NCBI GenBank assembly: GCA_963704995.1
Contig: CAVPIM010000005.1
Coordinates: 806,001-870,000, forward strand
From: RYN-230 sp963704995
GTDB lineage: Bacteria > Actinomycetota > Actinomycetes > Streptosporangiales > Streptosporangiaceae
Direction: 5' to 3'
DNA length: 64,000 nt
In this document: positions 1 to 8,417 of the stretch, in pieces
Position numbering within the stretch: position 1 is the stretch's first letter
Layout of the letters: every line of letters starts with the position of its first letter
The notes under the pieces: generated by a model
What the model saw: only the letters and a program-made list of their open reading frames with translations
Told to the model about the DNA's origin: nothing
Databases searched by the model: none
Made by a program: the position numbers and the translations under genes

Positions 1-520
1 GGGCGAGCAGGTCGTCGAGATGCCCGGTGCCCTGCTCGCGGCGGAACTCGGCGACCGAGGCCGCGAGCGACTCGCGAACCGGGGCCAGGCCGGTGTCCTG
101 CTCGCGCAGGGCGCGGACGCGCTGCAGTTCCTCGGCCAGGTTGGTGAGATGGAAGTAAACGGTGAAGGCCCGGGCCACCAGCTCCGCGCGGTCCAGCGGC
201 CAGCTGGCCACCAGCGCCGCGATCTCGTCCCCGGCCGGGTCCGCGTGCGGGTCCCCGGGCGGGCCGTCACCGGCCGGGCCGTGGCTGGCGCGGGCCGCGA
301 TGACCGCCTGGCGCAGCCGTTCGACATCATCGAGCAGATCCTGGCCGCCGGACTCGCGCAGCACCTCGCCGAGCATGTCGCCAAGCAGCCGGACGTCGCG
401 GCGCATCCGCCCGGGCAGCTGCTGGCGATCGGCGTCACGGGTCGGGCCCAGGCGGCTCCCGGCCTCCCGGACCGCCGCTCCGTCGCTCTCGGTGTCGCTG
501 CTGCTGGTATCCGGGCTCAC
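1..520 (-). CDS. ppc: Phosphoenolpyruvate carboxylase, N-terminal part (runs off window)
   Basis: Cytosolic enzyme that carboxylates PEP to oxaloacetate and so refills the TCA cycle. Reading leftward from GTG at 520 the frame stays open to the window edge (about 173 codons). It shows the family N-terminus: MRRDVRLLGDMLGEVLRESG near residue 40 and the conserved AFTVYFHLTNLAEE block near residue 125. The GTG start fits a TAGGCT -10 box 6 bases upstream, which would give a leaderless mRNA. It is divergent from the carboxylase beta gene. The catalytic C-terminal part lies outside the window. A long plus-strand frame covering the same bases is only a shadow of this gene. Confidence 0.9.
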   Translation of the reverse strand, partial: MSPDTSSSDTESDGAAVREAGSRLGPTRDADRQQLPGRMRRDVRLLGDMLGEVLRESGGQDLLDDVERLRQAVIAARASHGPAGDGPPGDPHADPAGDEIAALVASWPLDRAELVARAFTVYFHLTNLAEELQRVRALREQDTGLAPVRESLAASVAEFRREQGTGHLDDLLA

Positions 521-526
521 CGCGCC

Positions 527-532
527 AGCCTA
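527..532 (-). promoter_or_regulatory. Probable leaderless -10 box of ppc
   Basis: TAGGCT on the minus strand ends 6 bases before the GTG start of ppc. TANNNT at this distance would put transcription start at or next to the start codon, a common arrangement in actinobacteria. No Shine-Dalgarno sequence is visible. Confidence 0.5.
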
Positions 533-675
533 TTGGAGCGGTTGATCCTGGTCCTGCCCCGGATCGCCCGGCTGGCCGGGGCGGCTCAGCTGGTGCCGGC
601 CAGCCGGGCGCACCCCACCGCGCCGGGCCGCCGCGCTCCCCCCGCCGCGGGGCCTGCCGCCGCCCTCGCGGCGGC

Positions 676-681
676 TACCCT
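676..681 (+). promoter_or_regulatory. Probable leaderless -10 box of the carboxylase beta gene
   Basis: TACCCT lies 7 bases before the ATG at 689 and no Shine-Dalgarno sequence is present. This supports 689 as the start and argues against the far longer upstream extension of the same frame, which overlaps ppc on the other strand. Confidence 0.5.
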
Positions 682-688
682 GTCCGCT

Positions 689-2344
689 ATGACCAGCGAA
701 GTTCAGGACCTGGGCGGGCGGGACCAGGCCGCCGCCGGGACCCAGGCCGGCCCCGCGGGCCAGGACGCGGCCCCGCACACCACGGCGGGCAAGATCGCCG
801 ATCTGCAGCGCCGCCGCGACGAGGCGGTTCACGCGGGCTCGGCGCGGGCCGTCGAGCGCCAGCACGCCAAGGGCAAGATGACCGCCCGGGAACGGCTGGA
901 GCGGCTGCTCGATCCCGGCTCGTTCACCGAGTTCGACGAGCTGGCCCGGCACCGCGCGACCGACTTCGGGGTCGACGCGAACCGGCCCTACGGCGACGGC
1001 GTGGTCACCGGGTACGGCACCATCGACGGCCGGCCGGTCTGCGTGTTCAGCCAGGACTTCACCGTGTTCGGCGGCTCGCTCGGCGAGGTGTACGGCGAGA
1101 AGATCGTCAAGCTGATGGATCACGCGCTGAAGACGGGCTGCCCGCTGATCGGCATCAACGACGGCGGCGGCGCGCGCATCCAGGAAGGCGTGGTCGCCCT
1201 CGGGCTGTTCGCCGAGATTTTCTTCCGCAACGTCACCGCGTCCGGGGTGATCCCCCAGATATCGCTGATCATGGGCCCGTGCGCGGGGGGTGCCGTGTAC
1301 TCCCCGGCCATCACCGACTTCACGCTCATGGTCGAGGGCACCTCGCACATGTTCATCACCGGGCCCGACGTGATCAAGACGGTGACCGGCGAAGAGGTCA
1401 GCTTCGAGGAGCTGGGCGGGGCGCACGCGCACAACACGAAGTCCGGCGTGGCGCACTACCAGGCCAGGGACGAGGCGGACTGCCTGGAGTTCGCCCGGGA
1501 CCTGCTGTCCTACCTGCCCTCCAACAACCTCGACGACGCCCCGGTACTCGGGCCGCCCGGCGACCCTGACGCTGGCCTGGAGATCGCCGAGTCCGACCGC
1601 GAACTCGACACGGTGATCCCGGACTCGCCGAACCAGCCGTACGACATGCACGACGTGATCACCCGCATCCTGGACGAGGGCGAGTTCCTGGAGATCCACG
1701 CCGGATTCGCGCAGAACATCGTGGTCGGGTTCGGCCGGGTCGAAGGGGCGAGCGTGGGCGTGGTGGCCAACCAGCCCATGCACTTCGCGGGGACCCTGGA
1801 CATCGACGCGGCGGAGAAGGCGGCCCGGTTCGTCCGGACCTGCGACTGCTTCAACATCCCGGTGCTGACGTTCGTGGACGTGCCCGGCTTCCTGCCGGGC
1901 ACCGGCCAGGAATGGGGCGGGATCATCCGGCGCGGGGCCAAGCTGATCTACGCGTACGCGGAAGCCACCGTGCCGAAGATCACAGTGATCACCCGCAAGG
2001 CGTACGGCGGCGCGTACGACGTGATGGGCTCCAAGCACCTCGGCGGCGACATCAACCTGGCCTGGCCCACGGCCCAGATCGCGGTCATGGGCGCGCAGGG
2101 CGCGGTGAACATCCTGTACCGGCGGGAACTGGCCAGCGCCGAGGACCCGGACACGCTGCGCGCCCGGCGGGTCGCGGAGTACGAGGACACGCTGGCGAAC
2201 CCGTACATCGCGGCCGAGCGCGGCTACGTCGATGCGGTGATCCGGCCCGCCGAGACGCGGGCCCAGGTCACGCGGGCCCTCCGCACGCTGCGCACCAAGC
2301 GGCAGACGCTCCCGCCGAAGAAGCACGGGAACATCCCCCTCTAA
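689..2344 (+). CDS. pccB: Propionyl-CoA/acyl-CoA carboxylase beta subunit (carboxyltransferase)
   Basis: Transfers the carboxyl group from carboxybiotin to propionyl- or acetyl-CoA, giving methylmalonyl- or malonyl-CoA. The 551-residue length matches the family. N- and C-terminal crotonase-like carboxyltransferase halves are intact, with INDGGGARIQEG near residue 155, MGPCAGGAVYSPA near 195 and AYGGAYDVMGSKH near 435. The Asp in GGAYDVM is the residue reported to favour propionyl-CoA in Streptomyces PccB; acetyl-preferring paralogues carry another residue there (family knowledge). The gene starts the cluster that holds the epsilon subunit (3542) and the biotinylated alpha subunit (6460). ATG 689 is chosen because the conserved N-terminus follows and a leaderless promoter fits. 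Confidence 0.93.
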   Translation: MTSEVQDLGGRDQAAAGTQAGPAGQDAAPHTTAGKIADLQRRRDEAVHAGSARAVERQHAKGKMTARERLERLLDPGSFTEFDELARHRATDFGVDANRPYGDGVVTGYGTIDGRPVCVFSQDFTVFGGSLGEVYGEKIVKLMDHALKTGCPLIGINDGGGARIQEGVVALGLFAEIFFRNVTASGVIPQISLIMGPCAGGAVYSPAITDFTLMVEGTSHMFITGPDVIKTVTGEEVSFEELGGAHAHNTKSGVAHYQARDEADCLEFARDLLSYLPSNNLDDAPVLGPPGDPDAGLEIAESDRELDTVIPDSPNQPYDMHDVITRILDEGEFLEIHAGFAQNIVVGFGRVEGASVGVVANQPMHFAGTLDIDAAEKAARFVRTCDCFNIPVLTFVDVPGFLPGTGQEWGGIIRRGAKLIYAYAEATVPKITVITRKAYGGAYDVMGSKHLGGDINLAWPTAQIAVMGAQGAVNILYRRELASAEDPDTLRARRVAEYEDTLANPYIAAERGYVDAVIRPAETRAQVTRALRTLRTKRQTLPPKKHGNIPL

Positions 2345-2432
2345 ACACCGTTCGGGGGCGGAGAGTAGCCTGTTGACTACAGATGGTTCAACTCAGCGTC
2401 TCCTTCCGCCCCGGGAAGGCCTGGTCCGGCAG

Positions 2433-2438
2433 TAGAGT
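2433..2438 (+). promoter_or_regulatory. Possible -10 box of the NYN gene
   Basis: TAGAGT ends 9 bases before ATG 2448, in the leaderless pattern seen elsewhere in this window. A TTGACTAC motif lies about 55 bases further upstream (near 2374) but is not correctly spaced to be its -35. Confidence 0.35.
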
Positions 2439-2447
2439 CGAAGGGCC

Positions 2448-3545
2448 ATGACCGACATCGTCTCGCCGCTGCCCACGCTCGCGCGCTACGCGATCATGAT
2501 TGATGTCGGCTATATCTACGCCGCGGCCGGGGAATTGCTCTTCAGCGTCGGCTCCCGGCGGGAGTACCGGGTCGACACCGACAAGCTGATCCAGGCGCTC
2601 ACCCGGCACGCCGACGGCCTGGTCCGGGGCGAACTGCTCCGGGTCTACTGGTACGACGCGGCCCGGGACCGGGTCCCCACCATCGACCAGCGCGTGATCG
2701 CCCAGATGGCCCGGGTGAAGCTGCGGCTGGGCAACCTGAACGCGCGCGGCCAGCAGAAGGGCGTGGACGCGCAGATCCGCGCGGACATGGAGGCGCTCGC
2801 CCGGCACCGCGCGATCACCGACGCCGTGCTGGTGGCCGGCGACGAGGACATGGTGCCCGCGGTCGAGGCGGCCCAGGCCTACGGCGTCCGGGTGCACCTG
2901 TGGGGGGTGGAACCGCCGTTCGGCACCAACCAGGCCGAGCGCCTGGTCTGGGAGTCCGACACGGTGGAGGTGCTCGACCGGGCCTTCCTGGAGCCTTACT
3001 TCACCAGGATCCCGCCGCCCGACCCGGTGCCGTCCGCCTCGCCGCCCGGCGTGCCCTCCCCCGCCCAGCTGTTCGAGCGCAGGCACGGCGTCCGGCCGCA
3101 CCGGCCGGCCCCGCACCCGGCGCTCAGCCAGCCCGCGCCCGGCCACCCGCCGCTCGGCCCGCCCGCCGCGGGCCAGCCGCCGCTCGGCCAGCCCGCCCTG
3201 GGCCAGCCAGGCCTCAGCCCGTCCGCCCTCGGCCCGTCCACGCTAGGACCCTCCGGTCTGGGGCCGTCCACCCTGGCCAGCAGGCTGGGCCCGGACCGGC
3301 AGCGGGTCGAGGAGGCCGGCGAGCACGTAGCCCAGAAGTGGATACTGACCCGGGGCGAGGACAACATCCGCGACCTGCTGCCCGGGCCGATCCTGCCGCC
3401 GGTCATCGACAAGGAACTGCTGGTCGAGGCGGAGAAGGAACTCGGCGCTTCGCTGCGGCCCTACCAGGAGGCGCGGGAGTGGCTGCGGGACGCGTTCTGG
3501 GAGCGGGTCCGCCGCCAGTTCGGCATCGGGAGCGGCAGGTCATGA
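2448..3545 (+). CDS. NYN-domain (PIN-like) putative ribonuclease with proline-rich repeats
   Basis: The N-terminal 190 or so residues form a NYN domain, a PIN-like fold typical of RNases. Acidic motifs are visible: MIDVGYIY near residue 17, KGVDAQIRADM near 105 and VAGDEDMVPAVEAA near 130. Residues about 220-285 are a degenerate PPLGQPALGQP / LGPSTLGPS repeat. The C-terminal 80 residues look folded (KWILTRGEDNIRDLLPG, then an amphipathic helix). The gene sits between the carboxylase beta and epsilon genes, and its stop overlaps the epsilon start by ATGA, so the two are probably co-translated. Nothing in the sequence shows the RNA target. Nuclease activity is inferred from the domain only. Confidence 0.8.
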   Translation: MTDIVSPLPTLARYAIMIDVGYIYAAAGELLFSVGSRREYRVDTDKLIQALTRHADGLVRGELLRVYWYDAARDRVPTIDQRVIAQMARVKLRLGNLNARGQQKGVDAQIRADMEALARHRAITDAVLVAGDEDMVPAVEAAQAYGVRVHLWGVEPPFGTNQAERLVWESDTVEVLDRAFLEPYFTRIPPPDPVPSASPPGVPSPAQLFERRHGVRPHRPAPHPALSQPAPGHPPLGPPAAGQPPLGQPALGQPGLSPSALGPSTLGPSGLGPSTLASRLGPDRQRVEEAGEHVAQKWILTRGEDNIRDLLPGPILPPVIDKELLVEAEKELGASLRPYQEAREWLRDAFWERVRRQFGIGSGRS

Positions 3546-3871
3546 CCAGTGATCCGGGCCAGCGCCCGCTGTTTTCCGTGCGGTCCGGCCACCCCAGCGC
3601 CGAGGAACTGGCCGCGCTCACCGCGGTCGTGGCGGCCAGGCTGGCGGCCCGCCAGCGGGCCGCGGCAGCGCACCCGGCCCCCCGCCCAGCCCGGTCCGCC
3701 TGGCTGGACCGCGCGGCGCGGACCCGCGCCCCGCTCCGGCCCGGCCCCGGCGCATGGCTCCGGTCCGGCCGGCCCTTCCTAAGGCGTGTCCGCAGGTACA
3801 TCCCGGCGCGCCCGCCCGGCACCGCCGGATGCGGACCGAGGACGGCCCGTCCGACTTCGGCCGCCGGGTGA
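3542..3871 (+). CDS. accE: Acyl-CoA carboxylase epsilon subunit
   Basis: Small accessory subunit that in actinobacteria stabilises the alpha-beta carboxylase complex. The 109-residue product carries the family signature near its N-terminus: VRSGHPSAEELAALTAVVAA (residues about 13-32), followed by an Ala/Arg-rich linker and SAWLDRAARTRAPLRPGPG, the usual C-terminal SxWxxRxxxxRxPL..GPGAW pattern. ATG 3542 overlaps the upstream stop. The reading frame goes on about 30 residues past the usual family end (RSGRPFLRRVRRYIP), so the true end could be earlier if there is an indel. Position next to pccB supports the call. Confidence 0.8.
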   Translation: MTSDPGQRPLFSVRSGHPSAEELAALTAVVAARLAARQRAAAAHPAPRPARSAWLDRAARTRAPLRPGPGAWLRSGRPFLRRVRRYIPARPPGTAGCGPRTARPTSAAG

Positions 3872-3923
3872 CAAGGTCCGATTCCCGCCAGCACCACGCG
3901 CGGGCCTGGCGTTTACTCGGAGC

Positions 3924-5588
3924 ATGACACTTGACCCCGACACCTGCTACCGGGCCGTGGTGGCCCGCGACCCGCGGTTCGACGGCCGCTTCCTCACCGG
4001 GGTCACCAGCACCGGGATCTACTGCCGCCCGGTCTGCCCGGCCCGCACCCCGGCCCGGGCGAACATGCGGTTCTTCGCGCACGCGGGAGCCGCGGAGGCG
4101 GCCGGGTTCCGGGCCTGCCGGCGCTGCCGCCCCGAGACCAGCCCGGGGTCGCCGGACTGGAACGTCCGGGCCGACCTGGCCGCGCGGGCGGTGCGGCTGA
4201 TCGCGGACGGCTACGTGGACGCACACGGGATCAGCGGGCTGGCCGCGCGGCTCGCGGTCACCCAGCGGCACCTGCACCGGCTGCTCGTGGCCGAGCTGGG
4301 CGCCGGGCCGCAGGCCCTGGCCCGGACCGCCCGGCTGCAGACCGCGCGGCGGCTGCTGGCCGAGACCGCCATGCCGGTCACCGAGGTCGCGTTCGCCAGC
4401 GGCTTCTCCAGCGTCCGGCAGTTCAACGCGAGCGTCCGCGAATCCTCCGGCCGCACCCCGACGCAGCTGCGGGCCCGTGCTCGGAAAACCAGTGCCCGGC
4501 GCACCGGCCCGGGCCGCCTCGGTGACCGCGACGGGGCCGGGGCCCCGGGGACCTGGCTCAGCCTCCGGCTGGCCTGCCGCGAGCCATTCGACGCGGCCGC
4601 GTGGCTGGGCTTCCTCGCCGCCCGGGCCATCCCGGGCGTGGAGCAGGTCAGCACCGACCGCTACGCCAGGACCGTGCGGACCGCCGCCGGCCCGGGGATC
4701 ATCGAGCTCATCCCCCGGCCGGGCCAGGGTCACGTGCTGCTCCGGGCCCGGCTCAGCGGGCTCGGGGCGGTCGGCCCGGTGGTCGGCGGGGCCCGGCGGC
4801 TGCTCGACGCCGACGCCGACCCGGCCGCGATCGGCGCTGCACTGGCGGCCGACGAGCTCATCGCCCCGCTCGTGGCGGCGCGGCCCGGGCTCCGGGTGCC
4901 CGGCGCCTACGACGGCTTCGAGCTGGCCGTCCGCGCGGTCCTCGGCCAGCAGGTCTCGGTCGCCGCGGCGAGCACGTTCGCGGGCCGGCTGGCCGCCCGG
5001 CTCGGCGTCCCGCTGCCCGCCGAGGGCATCCCTCACGTTCCGTCCGGGGCCAGCACGGACCCGGCCGCCGACGCGGCCGCGGGCGCGGCCGCCTCCCGGG
5101 CCCGGACGGCCGGCCCGCCGGGCCTGACCGTGGTCTTCCCCGGCCCGGAGGTACTGGCCGGCGCCGACCTGGACGGCCTCGGGCTCACCACGGCCCGCCA
5201 GCGGACCCTTCGCGCGCTGGCCGCAGCGGCCGCGAGCGGGCAGCTGACCCTCGATCCCGGCGCCGACCCCGGCGAGCTCGCGGGCCGGCTGGCGGGACTG
5301 CCCGGCATCGGGCCGTGGACCATCGGCTACATCCTGATGCGCGCGGCCGGCGACCCGGACGCCTTCCCCGCGGCCGATCTGGGCCTGCGCCGGGCCCTGG
5401 CCCGGCTGGGCGCACCAGCCGGGCACGATGTCTCGTGGCGTCCATGGCGCGCGTACGCGGCCATGCAGCTGTGGACCTGGCCCGCCCAGCCGGACGCCGC
5501 CCGTCCAGCGCAAACGGACCCGCCCCGGCCTGCGCGTACGGACGTGGCGCGGCCCGCGCAGCCGCCCGTTCTCGTCCCCGCGAGCTGA
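3924..5588 (+). CDS. Ada-AlkA fusion: methyl-sensing regulator with 3-methyladenine DNA glycosylase
   Basis: Fusion of an Ada N-terminal domain (residues 1-80), an AraC-type HTH (about 85-190) and an AlkA-type glycosylase (about 205-515). Ada zinc/methyl-acceptor cysteines are visible in GIYCRPVCPARTP; the first, near residue 34, is the expected acceptor. HTH text QRHLHRLLVAELGAGPQALA is typical. In the glycosylase part QQVSVAAASTFAGRLAARLG, the helix-hairpin-helix LPGIGPWTIGYILMRAAGD and catalytic Asp (about 485, in FPAADLGLR) are present. Such proteins sense methylation damage and excise alkylated bases. An Ala/Pro/Arg-rich 35-residue tail with repeated ARPAQ/RPART follows. The Ogt-type methyltransferase follows directly, so the pair forms an adaptive-response unit. 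Confidence 0.9.
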   Translation: MTLDPDTCYRAVVARDPRFDGRFLTGVTSTGIYCRPVCPARTPARANMRFFAHAGAAEAAGFRACRRCRPETSPGSPDWNVRADLAARAVRLIADGYVDAHGISGLAARLAVTQRHLHRLLVAELGAGPQALARTARLQTARRLLAETAMPVTEVAFASGFSSVRQFNASVRESSGRTPTQLRARARKTSARRTGPGRLGDRDGAGAPGTWLSLRLACREPFDAAAWLGFLAARAIPGVEQVSTDRYARTVRTAAGPGIIELIPRPGQGHVLLRARLSGLGAVGPVVGGARRLLDADADPAAIGAALAADELIAPLVAARPGLRVPGAYDGFELAVRAVLGQQVSVAAASTFAGRLAARLGVPLPAEGIPHVPSGASTDPAADAAAGAAASRARTAGPPGLTVVFPGPEVLAGADLDGLGLTTARQRTLRALAAAAASGQLTLDPGADPGELAGRLAGLPGIGPWTIGYILMRAAGDPDAFPAADLGLRRALARLGAPAGHDVSWRPWRAYAAMQLWTWPAQPDAARPAQTDPPRPARTDVARPAQPPVLVPAS

Positions 5589-5644
5589 GGAGCGGCTGAT
5601 GCCTGGCCTGCCCGCCCGGACTCACCCCGCGCCGGCGCAATCCC

Positions 5645-5704
5645 GTGCTAGCCAACCCCGTGCTAGCCAACCCCGTGCTGGCCAACCCCGTGCTAGCCAA
5701 CCCC
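5645..5704 (+). repeat. Fourfold 15-base tandem repeat at the ogt N-terminus
   Basis: Four near-identical copies of GTGCTAGCCAACCCC encode VLANP in the ogt frame. Copy 3 differs at one base. The unit is a multiple of three, so copy-number change would keep the frame. Confidence 0.9.
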
Positions 5705-6238
5705 GTAGCCGCCGACCCGGAGCCCGCCCACCCCGTGCTGGCCACGGTCGTGGACACCCCGATCGGCCCGCTCAGCCTGCTCGCCCACGGCGGCCGGCTG
5801 ATCGCGGGCGGGTTCACCGCCGACCCCGGCGTGATGCGGGCCAGGCTGGCCCCGCCGCTGCGCGCGCTGCCGCTGGACACCGCCCGCCCGGCTGACCTGC
5901 CCTGGCTGGCCAGCCCGGTCGCCGCGTACTTCGACGGCGACCTGCGGGCCCTGGACGCGATCCCGGTGAGCCAGCCGGGCCCGGCGTCCCGGCAGCGGCT
6001 GTGGGCCGCGCTGCGGGCGGTGCCCCCGGGCCGCACCGTCAGCTACACCGAGCTGGCCGCGCAGGCCGGGAACCCCCGGGCGCCACGGGCCGCCGGGGCC
6101 GCCTGCGCGTACAACCTGATCGCGCCCGTGGTCCCCTGCCACCGGGCGTTGCGGTCGGACGGCAGTCTGGGTGGGTACTACTACGGCCTGGACCGCAAGA
6201 CGTGGCTGCTGCGCCACGAGGGCGCCCGGCCGGAGTAA
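5645..6238 (+). CDS. ogt: Methylated-DNA--protein-cysteine methyltransferase (Ogt type)
   Basis: Suicide repair protein that moves the methyl group of O6-methylguanine to its own cysteine. The C-terminal core is complete: VPPGRTVSYTELA near residue 125, then the active site PVVPCHRALRSDG with Cys near residue 165 and GGYYYGLDRKTWLLRHEG. The N-terminus is odd. The only in-frame start codons are GTGs inside a fourfold 15-base repeat encoding VLANP, and the upstream stop is at 5597. A better-placed ATG with a GAGGAG site (5599) is in the wrong frame. Either the protein starts in the repeat or an indel hides the true N-terminus. The core begins at LATVVDTPIGPLSLL. Confidence 0.88.
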   Translation: MLANPVLANPVLANPVLANPVAADPEPAHPVLATVVDTPIGPLSLLAHGGRLIAGGFTADPGVMRARLAPPLRALPLDTARPADLPWLASPVAAYFDGDLRALDAIPVSQPGPASRQRLWAALRAVPPGRTVSYTELAAQAGNPRAPRAAGAACAYNLIAPVVPCHRALRSDGSLGGYYYGLDRKTWLLRHEGARPE

Positions 6239-6363
6239 CCAGGCAGAGCACCGGCCCCGCACCTACCCCGGCCTACCCTGCGCCGGGGCGCGGGACCGGC
6301 CCCGCGCTGGTCTTCGTTGCGGAGGACCGGACAGATGGGGCGCCTGCGGTCAGGGCGGCAGGA

Positions 6364-6402
6364 AGCGGGACCACCGGGTGCCGGGCGCCGGCCGGTCCCG
6401 CT
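6364..6402. other. Inverted repeat in the ogt-alpha subunit gap
   Basis: Arms AGCGGGACC and GGTCCCGCT are perfect complements, 9 bases each, with a 21-base loop. They lie in the 221-base gap (6239-6459) after ogt. It could end ogt transcription. A TTAAACT sequence about 30 bases before GTG 6460 is a candidate -10 for the alpha subunit gene. Confidence 0.4.
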
Positions 6403-6459
6403 GGGGACCGGCGGGGAGCGGCTCGCTTAAACTCCTCGGCAGTCGGGAGGAGAAGTTTC

Positions 6460-8253
6460 GTGCGCAAGGTGCTGATCGCGAACCGTGGTGAGATCGCGGT
6501 CCGCGTCGTGCGGGCCTGCCGGGACGCGGGGCTGGGCAGTGTGGCCGTCTACGCCGAATCCGACCTCGACGCGCTGCACGTCTCGATGGCGGATGAGGCC
6601 TACGCGCTCGGCGGCCTGACCCCGGCCGAGAGTTACCTCAGCATCGACAAGATCCTCGCCGTGGCGGCCGAGTCCGGCGCGGACGCCGTCCACCCCGGCT
6701 ACGGTTTCCTGGCCGAGAACGCCGGCTTCGCGCAGGCGGTCCTCGACGCCGGGCTGATCTGGATCGGCCCCCCGCCGGCCGCGATCGAGGCCCTGGGGGA
6801 CAAGGTGGCCGCCCGGCACATCGCCGCGGCGGTCGGGGCCCCCATGGCCGCGGGCACGGACGGCCCGGTCAGCGGGGTAGACGAGGTTGACGCGTTCGTG
6901 TCCCGGCACGGCCTGCCCATCGCCATCAAGGCGGCGTTCGGTGGTGGCGGCCGGGGCCTCAAGGTGGTCCGTGACGCGGCCGAGATCACCGAGGCGTACG
7001 AGTCCGCGGTCCGCGAGGCCGTGGCGGCGTTCGGGCGCGGCGAGTGCTTCGTCGAGCGCTACCTGGACCGGCCCCGGCACGTGGAGACCCAGTGCCTCGC
7101 CGACGGCCACGGGAACGTGGCGGTGATCTCGACCCGCGACTGCTCGCTGCAGCGCCGGCACCAGAAGCTGGTCGAGGAGGCACCCGCACCGTTCCTGTCC
7201 CCCAGCCAGGTCGAGCAGCTGTACCAGGCGTCGAAGGCCATCCTCCGGGAGGCCGGCTACGTGGGCGCGGGGACCTGCGAGTTCCTCGTCGGGCAGGACG
7301 GCACGGTGTCGTTCCTCGAGGTCAACACCCGGCTCCAGGTCGAGCACCCGGTGTCGGAGGAAGTAACCGGCATCGACCTGGTCCGGGAGATGTTCCGCAT
7401 CGCGGACGGGCAGGAACTCGGCTACGCCGACCCGCCGCCGCGCGGGCACTCGATCGAGTTCCGGGTCAACGCCGAGGACCCCGGCCGGAACTTCCTGCCC
7501 GCCCCCGGCACGATCACCGAGCTCACCTGGCCGTCCGGCCCGGGGGTGCGGGTGGACCCGGGCTACGCGCAGGGCATGACCGTGCCGCAGGCCTTCGACT
7601 CGCTGCTGGCCAAGCTCATCATCACCGGGGCCAGCCGGACCGAGGCGCTGCAGCGGGCCCGCCGCGCGCTGGACGAGTGCGTGGTCGGCGGGATGCCGAC
7701 GGTGCTCCCCTTCCACCGCGCGGTGGTCCGGGACCCGGCGTTCACCGACGAGCCGTTCCGCGTGCACACGCGGTGGATCGAGACGGAGTTCGGCGGGGCG
7801 ATCGAGCCCTGGTCCGGGCCGGCCGGGGCGCAGCAGGACGGCGGGCTGAACGGGCAGGCGGGCGGGCCGGCCCAGCGCGAGCGGATCACCGTGGAGGTGA
7901 GCGGCAAGCGGCTCGAGGTCGTGCTCCCGGCCGGGTTCGGGCTCGCGGAGGCCCCACCGGCCGCCCCCGCGGCCGGGGCGGGCGGACGGCGGCCGTCCCG
8001 GGGGCGGCGGGCCGGCGGCCCGGCCGCGGCGGCCAGCGGCGACGACCTCGCGAGCCCGATGCAGGGCACCATCACCAAGATCGTTGCGGCCGAGGGAGAC
8101 CAGGTGTCCGCGGGTGACACGGTGGTGGTGCTCGAGGCGATGAAGATGGAGCAGCCGCTGACCGCGCACAAGGACGGCACGGTGACCGGGCTGGCCGTGG
8201 AGATCGGCCAGACCGTGACGGCCGGCTCGGTCATCTGCAAGATCGAGGGCTAG
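6460..8253 (+). CDS. accA: Acyl-CoA carboxylase alpha subunit (biotin carboxylase + BCCP)
   Basis: Carboxylates its own biotin with bicarbonate and ATP and hands CO2 to the beta subunit. Biotin carboxylase spans residues 1-450: KVLIANRGEIAVRVVRACRD at the N-terminus, HPGYGFLAENAGFA near 80, the ATP-grasp glycine loop FGGGGRGLKVV near 165, and EVNTRLQVEHPVSEE near 290. A linker precedes the C-terminal biotinyl domain, with the EAMKM motif and biotinylated Lys at 562. Length 597 fits actinobacterial AccA-type chains. GTG 6460 is chosen because GGGAGGAG precedes it and the family N-terminus follows at once; the frame continues upstream without support. It lies in the same cluster as beta and epsilon. 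Confidence 0.94.
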   Translation: MRKVLIANRGEIAVRVVRACRDAGLGSVAVYAESDLDALHVSMADEAYALGGLTPAESYLSIDKILAVAAESGADAVHPGYGFLAENAGFAQAVLDAGLIWIGPPPAAIEALGDKVAARHIAAAVGAPMAAGTDGPVSGVDEVDAFVSRHGLPIAIKAAFGGGGRGLKVVRDAAEITEAYESAVREAVAAFGRGECFVERYLDRPRHVETQCLADGHGNVAVISTRDCSLQRRHQKLVEEAPAPFLSPSQVEQLYQASKAILREAGYVGAGTCEFLVGQDGTVSFLEVNTRLQVEHPVSEEVTGIDLVREMFRIADGQELGYADPPPRGHSIEFRVNAEDPGRNFLPAPGTITELTWPSGPGVRVDPGYAQGMTVPQAFDSLLAKLIITGASRTEALQRARRALDECVVGGMPTVLPFHRAVVRDPAFTDEPFRVHTRWIETEFGGAIEPWSGPAGAQQDGGLNGQAGGPAQRERITVEVSGKRLEVVLPAGFGLAEAPPAAPAAGAGGRRPSRGRRAGGPAAAASGDDLASPMQGTITKIVAAEGDQVSAGDTVVVLEAMKMEQPLTAHKDGTVTGLAVEIGQTVTAGSVICKIEG

Positions 8254-8417
8254 CCTCGCTGGCTCCCCGGGCGCACGGCGGGGCGGCCCCCGGGCCGGGC
8301 GGGTAACGGCGGCTGGGAGACTGGGGTCATGCCTCCCCTGGCCGATGCGGCTGCCGCCGCGGACGCCCGCACCGCCTGGTGCGGCCGGGCGCACGCCGCG
8401 TACCCCCGGAGCCCCCG

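Noticed and set aside
20..688. Long plus-strand N-terminal extension of the carboxylase beta frame
   Set aside because: It overlaps the conserved ppc N-terminus on the minus strand, has no family similarity, and a leaderless promoter fits ATG 689.
530..2326. 600-residue minus-strand open frame opposite pccB
   Set aside because: Composition is Arg/Val/Asp-rich shadow text caused by GC-rich codon use; pccB is plainly the coding strand.
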